64,000 nucleotides of DNA, from contig NZ_JASJPW010000001.1 in NCBI RefSeq assembly GCF_030052995.1, positions 1,112,501-1,176,500 on the forward strand, written 5' to 3'. Both the position numbers and the translations under genes were made by a program. The notes beneath the pieces were generated by a model. That model ran no database searches. It was not told the DNA's origin and saw only the letters and a program-made list of their open reading frames with translations. Shown here piece by piece: positions 1-8,954 of the stretch (positions within the stretch are counted from its first letter, which is position 1; every line of letters begins with the position of its first letter). This stretch comes from Gemmobacter sp. 24YEA27 (GTDB lineage Bacteria; Pseudomonadota; Alphaproteobacteria; Rhodobacterales; Rhodobacteraceae).

Positions 1-424
1 GCGCAGGCAGCAGGGGGGCGGCGGGCAGATGGGTAAAGACGCCCCAGCACAGCGCGAAGGTGATGGTTTCCGGCAGGCCCGGGAAGCGGAAGGAATTGTC
101 CTCAATCAGCTGTTCTTCGGGCAGGCGCGATCGGGCTTCGGGCGTCAGCTCCTCCGCATAGCCGCGCAACATCAGCGCACGGGAGGCATCGGTGCCCCAG
201 TAATGGCCGGGGTCGAGCCAGGGCACCAGCATATGGCCAAGCCTGAGGCAGCCGCAGCCGATATCGAGGAAATGATCCTGCCGCGTGAGCCCCTCATCAA
301 GGATCACCTGCATCTGATGCAGCGCGGTTTCTTCCCAGCGGCCGCCGACGATGTCGCGGTGTTTGCCACGCGCCAGCGCATCCTCGTAGAAGCCAGGCTT
401 CAGATAGGGCGAGGCGAGGGTCAT
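1..424 (-). CDS. Class I SAM-dependent methyltransferase, C-terminus beyond window edge
   Basis: These are the first 141 or so residues of a class I S-adenosylmethionine-dependent methyltransferase; the rest lies before base 1. The reading frame was derived by reverse translation from the ATG at 424. It shows the SAM-binding glycine motif DIGCGCLRLG (residues 54-63), the acidic end of the second strand (GTDAS, 77-81) and VFTHLP (129-134), typical of methyltransferases of the Methyltransf_23/25 type. Its ATG shares ATGA with the stop of the upstream pepT, so translation is probably coupled. The substrate cannot be told from this part. The family call is firm; any finer function would be a guess. 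Confidence 0.8.
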   Translation of the reverse strand, partial: MTLASPYLKPGFYEDALARGKHRDIVGGRWEETALHQMQVILDEGLTRQDHFLDIGCGCLRLGHMLVPWLDPGHYWGTDASRALMLRGYAEELTPEARSRLPEEQLIEDNSFRFPGLPETITFALCWGVFTHLPAAPLLPA

Positions 425-1662
425 GTGCCTGTGGCGGCGCGGGTGGCGATGCCCTGCATCAGGGCGACAGCCTGCGCCATGTCCTGGAGGCTGACCCATT
501 CGCGCGGCCCGTGGATTTCCTGCATGCCGGTGAAAAGATTGGGGCAGGGCAGGCCAAGCTCGGTCAGCCTTGAGCCATCGGTGCCGCCCCGGATCGGGAC
601 CGAGACCGGATCAAGACCAATATCGCGGGCGGCGGCGCGGGCGAGATCGACAGGCGTCATGTCGGTCTCGAGCCAGTAGCGCATATTGCGGTATTGCGGG
701 CTGATCCTGCAGGTGATTTCCGCGCGGGGCTCGGTCAGCGCGAGGGCCTCGCAGGCGCGGGTCAGCATCTCGCCTTTGGCCTTCAGCCCGTCCAGTTCGA
801 AATCGCGCAGGATGAAATGGATCACCATTTCCGAGGAGCCACCGGTCATCCCGACCGCATGGATGAAGCCCTCGCGGCCTTCGGTCACCTCGGGCTGCAT
901 CGTGGCTTGCGGCAGGAAAGCGATCAGTTTCGCGGCAAGGTGGATCGCATTGACCATCTTGCCTTTGGCCCAGCCGGGATGGATCGAGACGCCCTTGATC
1001 GTGACTTCGGCGCCATCGGCCGAGAAGCTTTCATATTCGATCTCGCCGGGATTGGCGCCATCGAAGGTGAAGGCGAAATCGGCGCCGATGTCTTTCGGCA
1101 GGCGCGGATCGACGCCGCGGCCGATCTCTTCATCCGGGGTGAAGGCGAGGCGGATCTCGGGATGGGCGGGTTTATCTGCAATCAGGCGGCGGGCCGCGGC
1201 CATGATGATGGCGATGCCGGCCTTGTCATCGGCGCCAAGCAGCGTGGTGCCCGAGGCGGTGACGATGTCATGACCCTGGCGGAGGCCAAGGCCGGATGAG
1301 GTCTCGGGCGAGAGGATCAGCGCCGGATTGTCGGGAAAGGTGATCTCGCCGCCATTATAGTCCCGGATGACGCGCGGTTTTACCCCGGTCGCATTGAATT
1401 GGGGGGCGGTGTCCATATGGGCGAGGAAGGCAATCACCGGGCCGGGGGCTGTGGCTGGTATGGTCGCCAGCACGGCGCCGTAATCGGTGACGCGGATGTC
1501 GGTTGCGCCGATTTCGGCGAGCTCGGATTTCAGCAGCCGCGCCATATTCAGCTGGATCGCGGTCGAGGGCTGCGAGGGGCTTGCCGGGTCGCTCTGGCTG
1601 TCGATGGCGCAGTAGCGGGTCAGGCGGTGTTCGAGCTCGGTGATAAGGCTGGACATGGGCAT
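421..1662 (-). CDS. pepT: Peptidase T (tripeptide aminopeptidase, M20B family)
   Basis: Cytoplasmic zinc aminopeptidase that removes the N-terminal residue from tripeptides. The 413-residue length matches the family (about 405-415). Metal-site signatures are visible: AHMDTAPQF (first His and Asp, residues 81-89), GADDKAGIA (bridging Asp), TPDEEIGRGVD (catalytic Glu and next ligand) and DGANPGEIEYE, a stretch typical of PepT rather than other M20 enzymes. The C-terminal GGTDGSRL carries the conserved oxyanion region, followed by the last ligand near FTGMQEIHGPREWV. It lies upstream of, and overlaps by four bases, a methyltransferase gene. An alternative start two codons downstream is possible; no strong ribosome site separates the two. 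Confidence 0.93.
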   Translation of the reverse strand: MPMSSLITELEHRLTRYCAIDSQSDPASPSQPSTAIQLNMARLLKSELAEIGATDIRVTDYGAVLATIPATAPGPVIAFLAHMDTAPQFNATGVKPRVIRDYNGGEITFPDNPALILSPETSSGLGLRQGHDIVTASGTTLLGADDKAGIAIIMAAARRLIADKPAHPEIRLAFTPDEEIGRGVDPRLPKDIGADFAFTFDGANPGEIEYESFSADGAEVTIKGVSIHPGWAKGKMVNAIHLAAKLIAFLPQATMQPEVTEGREGFIHAVGMTGGSSEMVIHFILRDFELDGLKAKGEMLTRACEALALTEPRAEITCRISPQYRNMRYWLETDMTPVDLARAAARDIGLDPVSVPIRGGTDGSRLTELGLPCPNLFTGMQEIHGPREWVSLQDMAQAVALMQGIATRAATGT

Positions 1663-1681
1663 GCCTGGGATCTGGCCGGGT

Positions 1682-1742
1682 GGGGGCGCTGCCCCCGTCT
1701 GCCTCTGGCAGCCTCCCCCGGGATATTTAGGGACAGATGAAA
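1682..1742 (+). repeat. Dispersed intergenic repeat, copy 1
   Basis: A GGGGGC/GCCCCC hairpin, a second short G/C hairpin and then the core GGGATATTTAGGGACAGATG. The same architecture recurs at 6878-6939, 14184-14289 and 54991-55062. This copy fills the gap between the 53-aa gene and pepT, both on the minus strand. Confidence 0.7.
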
Positions 1743-1744
1743 TT

Positions 1745-1906
1745 TCAGGTTTTTTTGCGGGCGGCGGCGGCGGATTTCATCCGCTCAAGCAGGGCAGCCT
1801 TCTTTTCGGCGGCGGCCTTGTCTTTCGGGGCGCCGCGACGGGGCAGGTCGAGGGCGTGCTGGGTGTCTTTGGCGTTTTTGGGATTGCCGGATTTGGAATA
1901 GTCCAT
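1745..1906 (-). CDS. Small lysine/alanine-rich conserved protein, 53 aa
   Basis: Unrecognised function. The frame encodes 53 residues starting MDYSKSGNPKNAKDTQHALD and ending in a basic alanine-rich helix (ERMKSAAAARKKT). It is preceded by a clear ribosome site, AAGGAG, seven to eight bases before the ATG, which is the main reason to call it. From memory, similar short proteins beginning MDYSK..NP are common in Rhodobacterales. The protein is strongly basic with no membrane segment or cysteine, so a nucleic-acid or ribosome association is possible but unproven. It stands alone between pepT and the TRIC gene on the same strand. Confidence 0.65.
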   Translation of the reverse strand: MDYSKSGNPKNAKDTQHALDLPRRGAPKDKAAAEKKAALLERMKSAAAARKKT

Positions 1907-1978
1907 GGCGGGCTCCTTGTCGTTTTATGTGGCATGACGCAAAGGGGGCGGCGGGGCAAGAGGCGAGGTCTCAGCAGG

Positions 1979-2604
1979 TCAGGGCGCGCGCGGGATCCTG
2001 AGGCCGAGCCAAACCGAAAGGACACGGATGGCGAAGGTGGCGGTCAGGGCCAGGGCGGTGGTGATCAAAGGCGGCCAGCCGAGATGATCGCCGAGAATCA
2101 CGAGGCCCGCGCCGATAATGGCGGCGACCGCGTAGATATCTTCGCGCAGCACGCGGGGGATCTCGGTCACCAGCAGGTCGCGTATTACGCCGCCTCCGAC
2201 TGCGGTCAGCACGCCGATCATGCAGGCGCTTGCGGGGGGAGGCCGAAAATCAGGGCTTTCTGTGTGCCCGCTACTGTGAAGGTGCCAAGGCCAAGCGCGT
2301 CCAGCAGCATCACCGGTTTCGAGGCGCGTTCGATCAGGCGGTGGAAGAAGAAGGCGGTCAGCCCCGCGATAAGCGTTACCACGAGATAGGACGGGTCGCG
2401 CAGCACTGCTGCCGGCTGGTCGCCGATGGCCATATCGCGGATCGCGCCGCCCGCCGTGGCGGCGGCCGTGGCCAGCACGATCACCCCGAAAAGATCAAGC
2501 TGGCGGCGTACGGCCAGCATGCCTCCGGACAGGCCGAAGACATAAGTGCCGGTCATATCGAGCCACCACAGGAGCGAGGCGTAATCCGCCGCCATCCAGT
2601 TCAT
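1979..2604 (-). pseudogene. TRIC/UPF0126 (YicG-like) trimeric cation channel family protein, split by one frameshift
   Basis: Predicted inner-membrane channel of the bacterial TRIC (UPF0126) family, normally about 205 residues with seven membrane segments in two repeated halves. The first half (2218-2604) reads MNWMAADYASLLWWLDMTGT and carries GGAIRDMAIGD; the second half (1979 to about 2239) carries GVLTAVGGGVIRDLLV, the matching second GGG.RD repeat. The two frames meet at a run of six G on the + strand (2234-2239). One extra base there would join them as GLPPASACMIGVLTAVGGG, giving a normal-length protein. As given, the first frame stops right after the run. A sequencing error is more likely than true loss, because both halves are otherwise well conserved. 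Confidence 0.8.
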
Positions 2605-2652
2605 CGCTGTCTCCGCCTTTGCCTTGCCGATGATCCTGGCCTGATGCCCGCA

Positions 2653-2689
2653 TAAAGAAAAGCGCGCGCCCCGATGAGGAGACGCGCGC
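2653..2689 (-). terminator. Rho-independent terminator downstream of mdh
   Basis: On the minus strand an 11-bp stem (arms at 2679-2689 and 2662-2672, G-U pairs near the loop) with a six-base loop is followed by TTTTCTTT. It sits just after the mdh stop. Confidence 0.8.
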
Positions 2690-2713
2690 GGGTGGAGTCA
2701 CTGGTGAAGAACC

Positions 2714-3718
<1,005 letters not shown>

Positions 3719-3752
3719 TTAAGGGGCATCTGTCCAGCGGCTCCGATTGGCA

Positions 3753-3769
3753 GTATGCCATCGTATGCC
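3753..3769. promoter_or_regulatory. GTATGCC direct repeat upstream of mdh
   Basis: Two copies of GTATGCC (3753-3759 and 3763-3769), ten bases apart, in the gap between divergent mdh and the TauE/SafE gene. One helical turn of spacing suggests a protein site or a promoter part. No regulator is indicated. Confidence 0.3.
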
Positions 3770-3838
3770 GAAAAATCTGCGCTTCCGTCTGCCACGTCGC
3801 GGGAGTAGCGGTCGGGTTAGCGGTAACGGGGTTTCAGG

Positions 3839-4588
3839 ATGGAAGAACCAGGGTTCTGGCTGCTTGCGGTGATCGCCGCAGCGCTGGTCGGGCTGTCAAA
3901 GGGCGGGTTGCCGGCGATCGGGATTCTGGCGGTGCCGGTGATGGCGCTGCAGATCTCGCCGGTGCTGGCGGCGGGGATCCTGCTGCCGGTCTATGTGGTC
4001 TCGGACATGTTCGGGCTCTGGGCCTATCGCCATGCCTTTGACCGCAAGGTGCTGCTTTATCTGCTGCCCGGCGCGATTGCGGGGATCGCGGTTGGCGGGC
4101 TGACGGCCTCGCTGGTGCCGGAGGCGGCAGTGACAGCGCTGATCGGGGCGATCGGGCTTGTCTTCAGCCTTAATCTGCTGCTGCGCCGTCCGGCCGATGG
4201 CCCGCCGCGGGAGCCAAAGCCGGGGCCCGGGCTGTTCTGGGGTCTGATCACCGGCATCACCAGCTTTGTCAGCCATTCCGGCGCGCCGCCCTGGCAGGTC
4301 TATACCCTGCCCTTGCGGCTGGAAAAGGCGGTGTTTGCCGGCACCTCGACCATCGGGTTCGCGGTGATCAATGCGGTGAAGCTGATTCCCTACGGGCTGC
4401 TGGGCCAGCTGAACCCGGCCAATCTCAGGATTTCTGCGTTGCTGATGGCGCCGGCAGTGGCCTCGGTCTTTGTCGGGGTATGGCTGGTCAGGATATTGCC
4501 TGCAAAGGCCTTTTTCCGCATCGTGACCTGGTCGCTGCTGCTGATCTCGCTGAAACTGCTCTGGGACGGCGCGCGCGGGATCTTCTGA
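3839..4588 (+). CDS. Sulfite exporter TauE/SafE (TSUP) family permease
   Basis: Integral membrane protein of 249 residues with about eight hydrophobic segments, covering both repeats of the TauE/SafE (TSUP) fold. The first repeat shows ALVGLSKGGLPAIGILAVPV near residues 15-35 and the second shows ITGITSFVSHSGAPPWQVYT near 138-158, the paired signature of the family. Such proteins export or import sulfite, sulfoacetate and other small anions; the substrate here is unknown. It is divergent from mdh and ends in its own terminator. A second family member lies at 20865-21629. Confidence 0.88.
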   Translation: MEEPGFWLLAVIAAALVGLSKGGLPAIGILAVPVMALQISPVLAAGILLPVYVVSDMFGLWAYRHAFDRKVLLYLLPGAIAGIAVGGLTASLVPEAAVTALIGAIGLVFSLNLLLRRPADGPPREPKPGPGLFWGLITGITSFVSHSGAPPWQVYTLPLRLEKAVFAGTSTIGFAVINAVKLIPYGLLGQLNPANLRISALLMAPAVASVFVGVWLVRILPAKAFFRIVTWSLLLISLKLLWDGARGIF

Positions 4589-4616
4589 GGCGCAGAATGT
4601 GATGCCCGCAACGGAA

Positions 4617-4648
4617 ACAGGGCCGCCAGACGGCGACCCTGTGTTTTT
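4617..4648 (+). terminator. Rho-independent terminator after the TauE/SafE gene
   Basis: Stem arms ACAGGGCCGCC and GGCGACCCTGT (one mismatch, four-base loop) are followed by GTTTTT. The stem may also serve the convergent CsbD gene. Confidence 0.8.
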
Positions 4649-4654
4649 GCGCGT

Positions 4655-4688
4655 ATCGGAGCCCGTATCAGATCGGAGCCCGTATCAG
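4655..4688 (+). repeat. Tandem duplication, two 17-bp units
   Basis: ATCGGAGCCCGTATCAG occurs twice head to tail (4655-4671, 4672-4688), with a partial third copy around it, in the convergent gap between the TauE/SafE and CsbD genes. Confidence 0.85.
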
Positions 4689-4707
4689 TCGGGGCCTGTC
4701 CGCCAGG

Positions 4708-4899
4708 TCAGGCCTTGTCGACCGCCTTCTTCACCGCGTCTTTCGTCTTGCCAAGCGCCTGCTGCGCTTCGCCTTTCAATTCCTGCGCCGCCCCATCGGC
4801 CCGCAGCCGGTCATTGCCGGTTGCCTTGCCCACGGCCTGTTTCACATTTCCCACCGCTTCATTGGTGAGACCTTTGATCTTGTCACCGGTGCTGCTCAT
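4708..4899 (-). CDS. CsbD family stress-response protein
   Basis: Small 63-residue hydrophilic protein of the CsbD-like family (general stress proteins, function unknown). It begins [20 protein letters not shown] and has the repeated amphipathic pattern of the family: [13 protein letters not shown], then [20 protein letters not shown]. No membrane segment or signal is present. An AAGGAG-like site (GGAGTTCATT just before ATG) supports the start. In many alphaproteobacteria such genes are under general stress control; a promoter could not be defined here. Confidence 0.9.
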   Translation of the reverse strand: MSSTGDKIKGLTNEAVGNVKQAVGKATGNDRLRADGAAQELKGEAQQALGKTKDAVKKAVDKA

Positions 4900-5160
4900 A
4901 ATGAACTCCTTTGACTGTGTAACCTGAGCGTATCAGTGCGGGGAAAACACGCGACGCTGCGTCTGGTTCCCCCGGGGCAGGATCACGATATGTCACCGCA
5001 GCGTGTTTTCGCCAGGGCATGAGGACAGATGTCGGGGGCAGAAACCGGGGCCGGAGATCTGACGGTGCAGAAATAGTTTCTGCAATGCGGCATTTCATGG
5101 CTTGCCGAATGTGCTAATTTTGTGCTTTGACACGCAAGATTATTGCCATGGAGGCCCGCC

Positions 5161-6057
5161 ATGTCCCGCTCGCAGCCGGCTCAGCCCTGCCGTTCGGTTC
5201 TCTATATCCCTGCCTCGCGCGAGCGGGCGCTGGAAAAGGCGCGGGATCTGGCCTGTGATGCGATCATCTTCGATCTGGAGGATGCGGTCGCGCCCGAGGA
5301 AAAGCCCGCCGCGCGCGCGCTGCTGGCGCGGGTGCTGGCGCAGGCCGACTATGGGAGCCGGCTGAAACTGGTCCGGATCAACGGGTTCGACACGGAATGG
5401 GGGCGCGAGGATGCGGCGGCCATGGCGCGCGCGATCGCGGCCGGGGCGAAGATCGACGCGCTGCTGATCCCGAAAGTCAGCGCACCCACTGATCTCGATG
5501 CGATGACCGCTGTGGCGCCGGGGGTCAGCCTTTGGGCGATGATGGAGACCTGCGCCGGCATGCTGAACGCAGCGGCGATTGCGGCACATCCCGCGCTGCG
5601 CGGCATGGTGATGGGCACCAATGACCTTGCAAAAGAGCTCGGGAGCCGTTTCCGCCCCGACCGTCTGCCGATGCAGGCGGGGCTGGGGCTTTGTCTGCTG
5701 GCCGCGCGCGCCTATGGGCTGATCATCGTGGATGGCGTCTACAATGCGTTCAAAGACGAGGCGGGCTTGCGGGCGGAATGCGAGCAGGGCCGCGATATGG
5801 GCTTTGACGGCAAAACGCTGATCCATCCGGCACAGCTCGACATCGCCAATGCGGCTTTCGCGCCGTCAGAGGCCGAGCTTGATCTCGCCCGCCGCCAGAT
5901 CGCGGCCTTTGACGAGGTCGCCTCCTCGGGCGGCGGTGTTGCGGTGGTCGACGGGCGCATCGTCGAGAACCTGCATATCGTGACCGCGCGGGCGCTTCTG
6001 GAGAAAGATGCCGCAATCAGGACTGCGGCGATCGGGGCGCTGGCGCCTGCCGGCTGA
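5161..6057 (+). CDS. mcl2: (3S)-malyl-CoA thioesterase-type CoA ester lyase (CitE/HpcH superfamily)
   Basis: Member of the HpcH/HpaI aldolase and citrate-lyase-beta superfamily, about 298 residues. FDLEDAVAPEEKPAARALL holds the metal-binding Glu/Asp region, LVRINGFDT the substrate arginine, LIPKVSAPTDLD and MVMGTNDLAKELG further active-site strands, and GKTLIHPAQLDIAN the conserved C-terminal part. The ATG at 5161 follows GGAGG, so it is preferred over an in-frame ATG 18 bases upstream. The neighbours nnrU, DUF1737 and mch match the Rhodobacter sphaeroides cluster holding Mcl2, which hydrolyses (3S)-malyl-CoA in the ethylmalonyl-CoA pathway. That specific role is inferred from gene order; a malyl-CoA or citramalyl-CoA lyase remains possible. 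Confidence 0.8.
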   Translation: MSRSQPAQPCRSVLYIPASRERALEKARDLACDAIIFDLEDAVAPEEKPAARALLARVLAQADYGSRLKLVRINGFDTEWGREDAAAMARAIAAGAKIDALLIPKVSAPTDLDAMTAVAPGVSLWAMMETCAGMLNAAAIAAHPALRGMVMGTNDLAKELGSRFRPDRLPMQAGLGLCLLAARAYGLIIVDGVYNAFKDEAGLRAECEQGRDMGFDGKTLIHPAQLDIANAAFAPSEAELDLARRQIAAFDEVASSGGGVAVVDGRIVENLHIVTARALLEKDAAIRTAAIGALAPAG

Positions 6058-6109
6058 TCGGGCGAAACCTGCCTGACCCTTTATTGCCAGCCGAATCGGA
6101 GCCCGCGCC

Positions 6110-6658
6110 ATGACCATCCTTACCCTCGGAGTGCTTTTGTGGAGCCTCGCCCATCTTCTGGGCCGGGTCGCGCCGGGCCTGCGGGACCGGCTTGGCGGAA
6201 GGGCGGGGATGGGGCTGGTCTCATTGACCGCAACGGCCCTGATGGTCTTTGGCTACCGCGCGGCGGAGGGTGAGTTTTACTGGGGCCGTGACCCGATGAC
6301 GACCGGGATCAATAACCTCCTGATGCTCGTCTCGGTCTATCTCTTCGCAGCGGCGGGGATGAAGACGAAGGTCGGGCGGATGATCCGGCATCCGATGCTC
6401 TGGGGCGTGGTGATCTGGACGCTTGCGCATATCCTCGTCAATGGTGACACCCCGTCTTTCGTGCTGTTTGGCGGCATCGGGATCTGGGCGCTGTTGCAGA
6501 TGCTGGCGATCAACCGGATGGGGCCATGGCTGCGGCCGGAACCCCGCCCCGGCAAAAGCCCTGCGCGCATGGAGGTGATTGCCATTTTCGGCACTCTGGT
6601 GGTCTATGGCGCGATTGCCGCGGCGCATTACGCGCTCGGCTATGCTGTATTCGGGTGA
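6110..6658 (+). CDS. NnrU family membrane protein
   Basis: Integral membrane protein of 182 residues with about five hydrophobic helices. The family is named after NnrU of Rhodobacter, which was linked to nitric-oxide metabolism; it belongs to the same broad group as isoprenoid-modifying membrane proteins and has no proven reaction. Typical features are LLWSLAHLLGR near the N-terminus, YWGRDPMTT, GMKTKVGRMIRHPMLWGVVI and LAHILVNGD; the RHP.L.G segment with the following HI.NGD is the family hallmark. It lies 52 bases after mcl2 and four before DUF1737, so it is probably cotranscribed with both. Why it sits among CoA-ester enzymes is unclear. Confidence 0.85.
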   Translation: MTILTLGVLLWSLAHLLGRVAPGLRDRLGGRAGMGLVSLTATALMVFGYRAAEGEFYWGRDPMTTGINNLLMLVSVYLFAAAGMKTKVGRMIRHPMLWGVVIWTLAHILVNGDTPSFVLFGGIGIWALLQMLAINRMGPWLRPEPRPGKSPARMEVIAIFGTLVVYGAIAAAHYALGYAVFG

Positions 6659-6662
6659 TCTG

Positions 6663-6866
6663 ATGAGACTTTACCGCTTTCTGTCCGGCGATGACACTTC
6701 CGCCTTTTGCCACAAGGTTTCGGCCGCGCTGGCGAAAGGGTGGGAGCTTTATGGCGAGCCGAGCTATGCGTTTGACGCCTCGAACGGGGTGATGCGCTGT
6801 GGCCAGGCGGTGATCAAAGAGGTGCCGGGGGAATATTCGCCGGATCTGAAGCTCGGCGAGCAATAG
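6663..6866 (+). CDS. DUF1737 family protein, 67 aa
   Basis: Short soluble protein of 67 residues, family DUF1737, function unknown. It starts MRLYRFLSGDDTSAFCHKVS and contains the recurring phrase LAKGWELYGEPSYAFDASNG. It begins four bases after the nnrU stop (TGATCTGATG), indicating tight coupling. It has one cysteine in the helix after the start and one near GVMRCGQAV. Placement inside the mcl2-nnrU-DUF1737-mch run suggests a link to that pathway or to the membrane protein next to it, but nothing in the sequence shows a role. Confidence 0.85.
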   Translation: MRLYRFLSGDDTSAFCHKVSAALAKGWELYGEPSYAFDASNGVMRCGQAVIKEVPGEYSPDLKLGEQ

Positions 6867-6877
6867 AGACCGGGGAA

Positions 6878-6939
6878 GGGGGCACTGCCTCCGTCTGCCT
6901 CGGGCAGACTTCCCCGCAGTATTTTGGTCAGGAAGAAGG
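6878..6939 (+). repeat. Dispersed intergenic repeat, copy 2 (divergent)
   Basis: G/C hairpins (GGGGGCactGCCTCC, then GTCTGCCtcGGGCAGAC) followed by a divergent core, CCCCGCAGTATTTTGGTCAG. It fills the gap between the DUF1737 gene and mch. Confidence 0.6.
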
Positions 6940-6976
6940 GCCTTTGCGCCTTTCCGGCTGCATTGGGGGAAGAGGA

Positions 6977-8005
6977 ATGAAGACCAATCCGGGGCGGTTT
7001 TTCGAGGATTACCGTATGGGCGAGGTGATCCGCCATGCGGTGCCGCGCACGGTGTCGGGGGGCGAGCGGGCGCTGTATCATGCGCTGTATCCGGCGCGGG
7101 GCGCGCTTTATTCCTCGGATGAATTTGCGCGGGCCTCGGGGCTGGCGGCAAGCCCGATGGATGATCTGATCGCCTTTCATACGGTCTTCGGCAAGACGGT
7201 GCCGGATATCTCGCTGAATGCGGTGGCCAATCTGGGCTATGCCGAGGGGCGCTGGCTGGCGCCGGTCTGGCCGGGGGATACGCTGAGGTCGGAGTCCGAG
7301 GTGATCGGGCTGAAGGAAAATTCCAACGGCAAATCCGGCGTGGTCTATGTGCGCACGCGCGGGCTGAATCAGCGCGGCGAGGTGGTGCTGGATTATGTCC
7401 GTTGGGTGATGGTGAAAAAGGCGCGCGATGTGGCGACGCCGGAGCCGGTGGTGCCGGATTTGCGCAAGGTGGTGCCGGCCGCGGAGCTGGTGGTGCCGGC
7501 CGGGCTTGATTTCAGCCGCTACGATTTTGGTCTCGCCGGCGAGCCGCATCGCTGGGGAGATTACGCGGTCGGCGAGAAGATCGACCATGTCGATGGTGTC
7601 ACCGTCGAGGAGGCCGAGCATATGCTCGCGACGCGGCTCTGGCAGAACACCGCGAAAGTGCATTTCGATGCGACCAATCGTGAAGACGGGCGGCGGCTGA
7701 TCTATGGCGGGCATGTGATCAGCCTGGCGCGGGCGCTTTCGTTCAACGGGCTCGCCAATGCGCAGATGATCGTGGCGCTGAATGCCGGCGCCCATGCCAA
7801 TCCTTGTTTCTCGGGCAATACGGTCCGGGCCTGGTCCGAGGTGCTCGACCGGGCGGAAACCTCTGCACCGGGGGTTGGAGCGCTGCGGTTGCGGCTGGTG
7901 GCGGTGAAACAGGGGGCCGCGCCTTTCGCGCTGAAAGGCGCGGATGGCAAATATCTGCCCGAGGTGTTGCTCGATCTGGATTACTGGGCGCTGGTGCCAC
8001 TGTAA
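6977..8005 (+). CDS. mch: Mesaconyl-CoA hydratase (beta-methylmalyl-CoA dehydratase)
   Basis: Hydratase of the MaoC-like fold that interconverts mesaconyl-CoA and beta-methylmalyl-CoA in the ethylmalonyl-CoA pathway of acetate assimilation. The 342-residue length equals the Rhodobacter enzyme within a residue or two. Long stretches match what I recall of it, for example SGGERALYHALYPAR, VFGKTVPDISLNAVANLGYA, GEPHRWGDYAVGEKIDHVDG and VHFDATN, which includes the hydratase-type Asp/His site. Two hotdog domains are present (about 10-155 and 175-340). The ATG at 6977 has a GGGGAAGAGGA ribosome site. It is the last gene of the mcl2-nnrU-DUF1737 run, after a 110-base gap that holds a dispersed repeat. 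Confidence 0.95.
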   Translation: MKTNPGRFFEDYRMGEVIRHAVPRTVSGGERALYHALYPARGALYSSDEFARASGLAASPMDDLIAFHTVFGKTVPDISLNAVANLGYAEGRWLAPVWPGDTLRSESEVIGLKENSNGKSGVVYVRTRGLNQRGEVVLDYVRWVMVKKARDVATPEPVVPDLRKVVPAAELVVPAGLDFSRYDFGLAGEPHRWGDYAVGEKIDHVDGVTVEEAEHMLATRLWQNTAKVHFDATNREDGRRLIYGGHVISLARALSFNGLANAQMIVALNAGAHANPCFSGNTVRAWSEVLDRAETSAPGVGALRLRLVAVKQGAAPFALKGADGKYLPEVLLDLDYWALVPL

Positions 8006-8204
8006 GGCGGCGGCCGAACTGCCTGGCGAGACCAGATGATGGGTGAGGGCACTGCGGCCGGGGGCTGTGTGGAGGGGCAGGTTTAGCCTTCAGCTGTGCT
8101 TTGTTATACACTCGTTCAATATCTTGTTGTACGTTTGTAAAACAGTGCTTGCGTGATGCGCATCGGTGATTCCAGGCTTGGCGGGCTACCTCAAGCCAGG
8201 AGTC

Positions 8205-8894
8205 ATGACGATGTCTGAACACGTTCTTAATGGCCCGAAGAGATGCGCGACGAGATTCGTCACGAGACTCGCGGGGTCTGCTTTTTTCGGTTTGTTTGTT
8301 TTTTCTGGTTTGGCGCAAGCCGAGGATCTCAACCTCTACGGCGGCACCGCGCTGCAATATTATACGAAAAATGATGACGGCCCGTCGAAATCCGATCTGA
8401 ACGGCTATCTCGAGCTTGACTATCGCGGGGCCTATATCGGGGCCTGGGCCGAAATCACCAATTGGGAAGATGCCAATGAGGTTGATCTCTATTTCGGCTA
8501 TCGCGGCGAGGCGGGCCGGCTGAGCTACGATGTTAACTATTATTACTACGTTTATCCCGAGGTGAAGGGCGGCGATTACGGCGAGCTTGGTCTGGTGCTG
8601 GGCTATGGGCTGACCGATCAGTTCACCATCGGAACCGAGCTTTACACCCAGCCAAAAACCGGCAACGGAAGCGCCTATCTTACCGCAGCGATGCTGTTAG
8701 GGGACCGGTTTGGCCTTGATGCCACATGGGGGAAATATGACGAGGGCTATGGCAGCCTGTCGGAATGGGAGGTCGGTGGCTACTATATGTTGAGTGACGA
8801 GGTGAGCCTTGGCCTGCGCTATTACAATGGCGAGGATTATGACGATTATTTCCGGCTGGAACTGGCCTGGAACACGACTTTCCTGACGCGCTGA
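8205..8894 (+). CDS. TorF-family putative porin (TIGR02001/PF09694-like), secreted outer-membrane protein
   Basis: Protein of 229 residues with a signal peptide cleaved near GLAQA/EDLNLYGG (about residue 38). The mature part is acidic, rich in tyrosine and aspartate, and made of short alternating strands (NYYYYVYPEVKGG, YGELGLVLGYGLTDQFTIG), ending in strand-like ELAWNTTFL. This pattern fits an eight-stranded outer-membrane barrel and the Gcw_chp/TorF family, whose members lack proven substrates. The ATG at 8205 follows AGGAG and is chosen over an upstream in-frame start. It sits alone between mch and the sdh operon. AT-rich DNA at about 8095-8145 may hold its promoter. Confidence 0.7.
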   Translation: MTMSEHVLNGPKRCATRFVTRLAGSAFFGLFVFSGLAQAEDLNLYGGTALQYYTKNDDGPSKSDLNGYLELDYRGAYIGAWAEITNWEDANEVDLYFGYRGEAGRLSYDVNYYYYVYPEVKGGDYGELGLVLGYGLTDQFTIGTELYTQPKTGNGSAYLTAAMLLGDRFGLDATWGKYDEGYGSLSEWEVGGYYMLSDEVSLGLRYYNGEDYDDYFRLELAWNTTFLTR

Positions 8895-8911
8895 GAGGCG
8901 AAACTGCGGCG

Positions 8912-8937
8912 GCGGCCCAGGGAAAGGGCCGCTGTTT
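8912..8937 (+). terminator. Terminator after the porin-like gene
   Basis: Perfect seven-bp stem GCGGCCC/GGGCCGC with a seven-base loop, followed by TGTTT. Confidence 0.6.
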
Positions 8938-8954
8938 GCCTTCGCGAAAGGGTG

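Noticed and set aside
4883..5098. 71-codon minus-strand frame upstream of csbD
   Set aside because: No ribosome site, overlaps the csbD start and promoter region, no homology pattern.
5143..5160. Upstream in-frame ATG of mcl2
   Set aside because: The ATG at 5161 has GGAGG at the right spacing and the extension is not family-like.
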